A stretch of 42,979 nt of DNA, taken from NCBI RefSeq assembly GCF_027533505.1, contig NZ_JAPZUB010000031.1, forward strand, positions 1 to 42,979, read 5' to 3'. This DNA comes from Flavobacterium sp. GTDB lineage: Bacteria > Bacteroidota > Bacteroidia > Flavobacteriales > Flavobacteriaceae. The notes below the pieces were generated by a model. That model ran no database searches. It saw nothing but the letters and a program-made list of their open reading frames with translations, and was not told where the DNA came from. How positions within the stretch are numbered: position 1 is the stretch's first letter; the number at the start of each line of letters is the position of its first letter. The position numbers and the translations under genes are program-made. Positions 40,313 through 42,979 of the stretch are shown here, one piece after another.

Positions 40313-42979
40313 ATGAATCGTTCTTTACAACGTTTTTTACTACAATCTCTCTATAACGGGCTTGGGATTTTTATATTCATTTTTTCCCAATGGGTATACG
40401 CCCAATGTCCTACGGTAACCAATACCTCCCAATCTTTTTGTAATACAGAATCGCCCACCATTGCTAATTTAAATGCAATTAATAATGGAGGAGGGGTCGC
40501 ATGGTTCAGTTCGACCACATCAACAACACCCCTTTCGCCCGGGGCAGGTTTGGTTAATGGTGCAACCTATTATGCCGATAATGCAGCTGGCAATTGCGGC
40601 ACACGGCAACCTGTTACAGTAACGATCTTTGCGGCGCCCACAGGACAAAATTTTCAAGGGGTTTGTGTTGATAATCCACTTGAAGCGACTATTGCCAACT
40701 TGATTGCCAATGGGAATAATATTCGTTGGTACACAACTCCAGCGGGAGGCACGCCACTGCCAACGACCACTGTATTAACAGACAACACCATTTATTATGC
40801 GAGTCAAACCAATCCTGATACGGGATGTGAGACTTCACGTTTGGCGGTTTTTGTCAATGTTGGTGTGGTGCCTGTTCCAACAGGACCTGCAATACAATCT
40901 TTTTGTCTTTCGCTAGGAAACACACCGACCGTTGCTAATTTGCAAGCGAGTGGGACAAACAATTGGTATGCAACGGTCTCTTCAGCGGTGGTTTTAGATC
41001 CGGCTACACCTCTTATAAACGGTGAGACCTATTATGCGACTACTGTGGATCCACCCTGTGAAAGTATTAACCGTTTAGAAATTACGGTACAATTATTGCC
41101 ACCTACCGATGCAGGTACAGATGGAACATTAGCTTTGTGTTCCAATGCCTTGACCGTAAATCCCAACCGTAATTTATTTTCAATTTTAGGAGGAAGTCCA
41201 CAAACGACAGGAACATGGAGTGGACCTCTACCTACCACCAATGGTCATCTCGGAACGGTGAATATTAGTACATTAACCGCAGCAGGAAGTCCGTACATTT
41301 TCACCTATACAGTTACCAATGCCGCTTGCCCGCCCGATACAGCAACCGTTACCATCACGGTTTCTAATCCTGTAAATGCTGGGAATGATGCGTCACTAAC
41401 GGTTTGTTCTAATAACCCTTCTGTTAATTTGTTTCCATTGCTCGGAACAACGGCACAAGCCGGTGGTGTTTGGTCTCCGCCGCTAGCAAGTGGAACCGGT
41501 GTTTTTAATCCAGCCGTAGATCCATCGGGAACGTATACCTACACCGTTACAGGTCCCAACGCCTGTGGTAATGATACAGCGATTGTTACGGTTACCGTAA
41601 ATACAGCTGCTAATGCTGGTACTTCAGCCAATACAACCGTTTGTGCTTTAGGTCCTTCAGTGAATCTTTTTACTATTCTTGGTGGAACTCCACAATCAGG
41701 TGGTGTTTGGTCACCTGCATTGGCAAGTGGTACAGGCGTTTTTAATCCTTTACTGGATCCGCCAGGAACTTACACTTACACTGTAACAGGAATACCTCCT
41801 TGTACGAATGCTTCTGCAAATGTTACAGTAACATTGACACCCGGTATAACCCCTCTTTTCACCCAAGTGCCTCCAATTTGTCAAGGGGCATCATTAACGG
41901 CCTTACCAACCACGTCCAACAACGGCATTACCGGAACTTGGTCCCCCGCTTTAAACAATACAGCTACGACCACCTATACGTTTACTCCAACAGCAGGACA
42001 GTGTGCGACCACGGCCACGATGACCATTACGGTGAACCCGAATATTGTTCCCACCTTCACCCAAGTGCCTCCAATTTGTCAAGGTGCACCACTAACGGCC
42101 TTACCAACCACGTCCAACAACGGCATTACTGGAACTTGGTCCCCCGCTTTAAACAATACAACAACAACCACCTATACGTTTACTCCAACAGCAGGACAGT
42201 GTGCGACCACGGCCACGATGACCATTACGGTGAACCCGAATATTGTTCCCGCCTTCACCCAAGTGCCCCCGATTTGTCAAGGCGCGCCACTATCGGCTTT
42301 ACCAACCACGTCCAACAACGGCATTACCGGAACTTGGTCCCCCGCTTTAAACAATACAACAACCACCACCTATACGTTTACTCCAACAGCGGGACAGTGT
42401 GCGACCACGGCCACGATGACCATTACGGTGAACCCGAATATCGTTCCCACTTTCACCCAAGTGCCCCCGATTTGTCAAGGGGCACCACTAACGGCTTTAC
42501 CCACCACGTCCAACAACGGCATAACCGGAACTTGGTCCCCCGCTTTAAACAATACAGCTACAACTACCTATACGTTTACTCCAACAGCAGGACAGTGTGC
42601 GACCACGGCCACGATGACCATTACGGTGAACCCGAATATCGTTCCCACCTTCACCCAAGTGCCTCCAATTTGTCAAGGCGCACCACTAACGGCCTTACCA
42701 ACCACGTCCAATAATGGCATTACCGGAACTTGGTCACCGGCATTAAACAATACGGCTACGACCACCTATACGTTTACCCCAAGTACAAGTGTAAACTGTG
42801 AAGTCACTGCAACAATGACAATTACAGTTGTACCACAACCCAATGCGGGAACGGACGGCACATTAGTGATATGTTCGAATGCTACCCCGACCGATTTGTT
42901 TTTAAGTTTAGGAGGAGCGCCTCAAGCAGGAGGAACGTGGACACCGGCTTTGGCTAGTGGCACGGGCTTATTTAATCCT
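40313..42979 (+). CDS. SprB-like secreted repeat adhesin (partial, 3' end outside window)
   Basis: The frame from ATG 40313 is open for all 889 codons to the window edge. A signal peptide (1-30, cleaved at VYA-Q) is followed by three Ig-like modules of the kind found in gliding and surface proteins (NNIRWYTTPAGGTPLP, NTIYYASQ). Three PKD-like modules follow (GGVWSPPLASGTGVFNP, GTYTYTVTG). From residue 516 there are five 66-residue repeats, each holding QVPPICQGA, TSNNGITGTWSPALNN, TYTFTPTAGQC and ATMTITV; a further PKD-like module then begins. Such Thr-rich arrays are typical of giant T9SS-secreted adhesins such as SprB, which drives flavobacterial gliding. The C-terminal sorting domain would lie outside the window. 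Confidence 0.85.
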   Translation, partial: MNRSLQRFLLQSLYNGLGIFIFIFSQWVYAQCPTVTNTSQSFCNTESPTIANLNAINNGGGVAWFSSTTSTTPLSPGAGLVNGATYYADNAAGNCGTRQPVTVTIFAAPTGQNFQGVCVDNPLEATIANLIANGNNIRWYTTPAGGTPLPTTTVLTDNTIYYASQTNPDTGCETSRLAVFVNVGVVPVPTGPAIQSFCLSLGNTPTVANLQASGTNNWYATVSSAVVLDPATPLINGETYYATTVDPPCESINRLEITVQLLPPTDAGTDGTLALCSNALTVNPNRNLFSILGGSPQTTGTWSGPLPTTNGHLGTVNISTLTAAGSPYIFTYTVTNAACPPDTATVTITVSNPVNAGNDASLTVCSNNPSVNLFPLLGTTAQAGGVWSPPLASGTGVFNPAVDPSGTYTYTVTGPNACGNDTAIVTVTVNTAANAGTSANTTVCALGPSVNLFTILGGTPQSGGVWSPALASGTGVFNPLLDPPGTYTYTVTGIPPCTNASANVTVTLTPGITPLFTQVPPICQGASLTALPTTSNNGITGTWSPALNNTATTTYTFTPTAGQCATTATMTITVNPNIVPTFTQVPPICQGAPLTALPTTSNNGITGTWSPALNNTTTTTYTFTPTAGQCATTATMTITVNPNIVPAFTQVPPICQGAPLSALPTTSNNGITGTWSPALNNTTTTTYTFTPTAGQCATTATMTITVNPNIVPTFTQVPPICQGAPLTALPTTSNNGITGTWSPALNNTATTTYTFTPTAGQCATTATMTITVNPNIVPTFTQVPPICQGAPLTALPTTSNNGITGTWSPALNNTATTTYTFTPSTSVNCEVTATMTITVVPQPNAGTDGTLVICSNATPTDLFLSLGGAPQAGGTWTPALASGTGLFNP
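41858..42847 (+). repeat. Five tandem 198-bp coding repeats
   Basis: Units begin at 41858, 42056, 42254, 42452 and 42650, each exactly 198 bp (66 codons). The first four and the start of the fifth are nearly identical at DNA level, with mostly synonymous changes. The second half of unit five has diverged (STSVNCEVTATMTITV replaces TAGQCATTATMTITV). The similarity implies recent duplication or gene conversion. Confidence 0.95.

Noticed and set aside
41800..42714. A 304-residue His/Tyr/Ser-rich open frame on the plus strand
   Set aside because: It is a shadow of the repeat adhesin. Because each repeat is 198 bp, a multiple of three, a stop-free alternative frame stays open through all copies.

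Overview
The window looks like a chromosomal segment of a Flavobacteriaceae member (Flavobacterium-like, Bacteroidota). The evidence is moderate-to-low GC by eye, starts not preceded by Shine-Dalgarno sequences, repeated matches to the Bacteroidota promoter -7 box TAnnTTTG, and family content typical of the group: DUF4199, YtxJ of the bacillithiol system, a five-LysM protein, a DUF3857/transglutaminase protein and an SprB-like repeat adhesin. No rRNA, tRNA, CRISPR array, phage or transposase was seen. Genes are dense, with no gene-free stretch over 300 bases.

Layout. 0.1-4.3 kb (+): a glycosyltransferase fused to dephospho-CoA kinase, then a histidine kinase / response regulator pair. 4.3-7.4 kb (-): miaA, a lipoprotein, an outer-membrane protein and an acyl-ACP thioesterase, apparently one operon. 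7.5-13.5 kb (-): an AT-rich membrane protein, an exonuclease/GIY-YIG fusion, YggS, DUF1015, hydroxyacyl-CoA dehydrogenase and a Gfo/Idh/MocA oxidoreductase. The gap between the DUF1015 gene and the dehydrogenase gene is made entirely of 7-bp tandem units. 13.6-18.1 kb (+): pcm and a large TPR/transglutaminase exported protein. 18.1-19.0 kb (-): smpB and an XRE regulator. 19.1-21.4 kb (+): a beta-barrel protein and a subtilase lipoprotein. 21.4-24.7 kb (-): a GNAT / ABC ATPase / membrane protein operon. 24.8-27.0 kb (+): an M1 metallopeptidase. 27.0-30.8 kb (-): DUF4199, RDD and clpB. 31.0-31.4 kb (+): ytxJ. 31.5-36.3 kb (-): the agmatine-to-putrescine pair aguA/aguB, a small membrane protein, a lipoprotein and fumarylacetoacetase. 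36.4 kb to the end (+): glyA, a LysM/PBP1-like protein, and a secreted repeat adhesin that runs off the right edge.

Most genes are housekeeping (tRNA modification, trans-translation, protein repair and disaggregation, one-carbon, tyrosine and polyamine metabolism) mixed with cell-envelope functions. The most interesting non-coding structures are: a direct repeat GTTAAT-N5-GTTAAT found both upstream of the two-component genes and upstream of the LysM gene; a helically phased TTAATAAC array at the latter site; a heptanucleotide microsatellite filling a whole intergenic gap; two copies of an extragenic element with similar arms but unrelated hairpin cores; and a perfect 15-bp palindrome in front of clpB. 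I see no clearly new multi-gene system. The strongest leads are these regulatory and repeat structures, the GT2-CoaE fusion, an atypical subtilase, and the uncharacterised GNAT/ABC/membrane operon.
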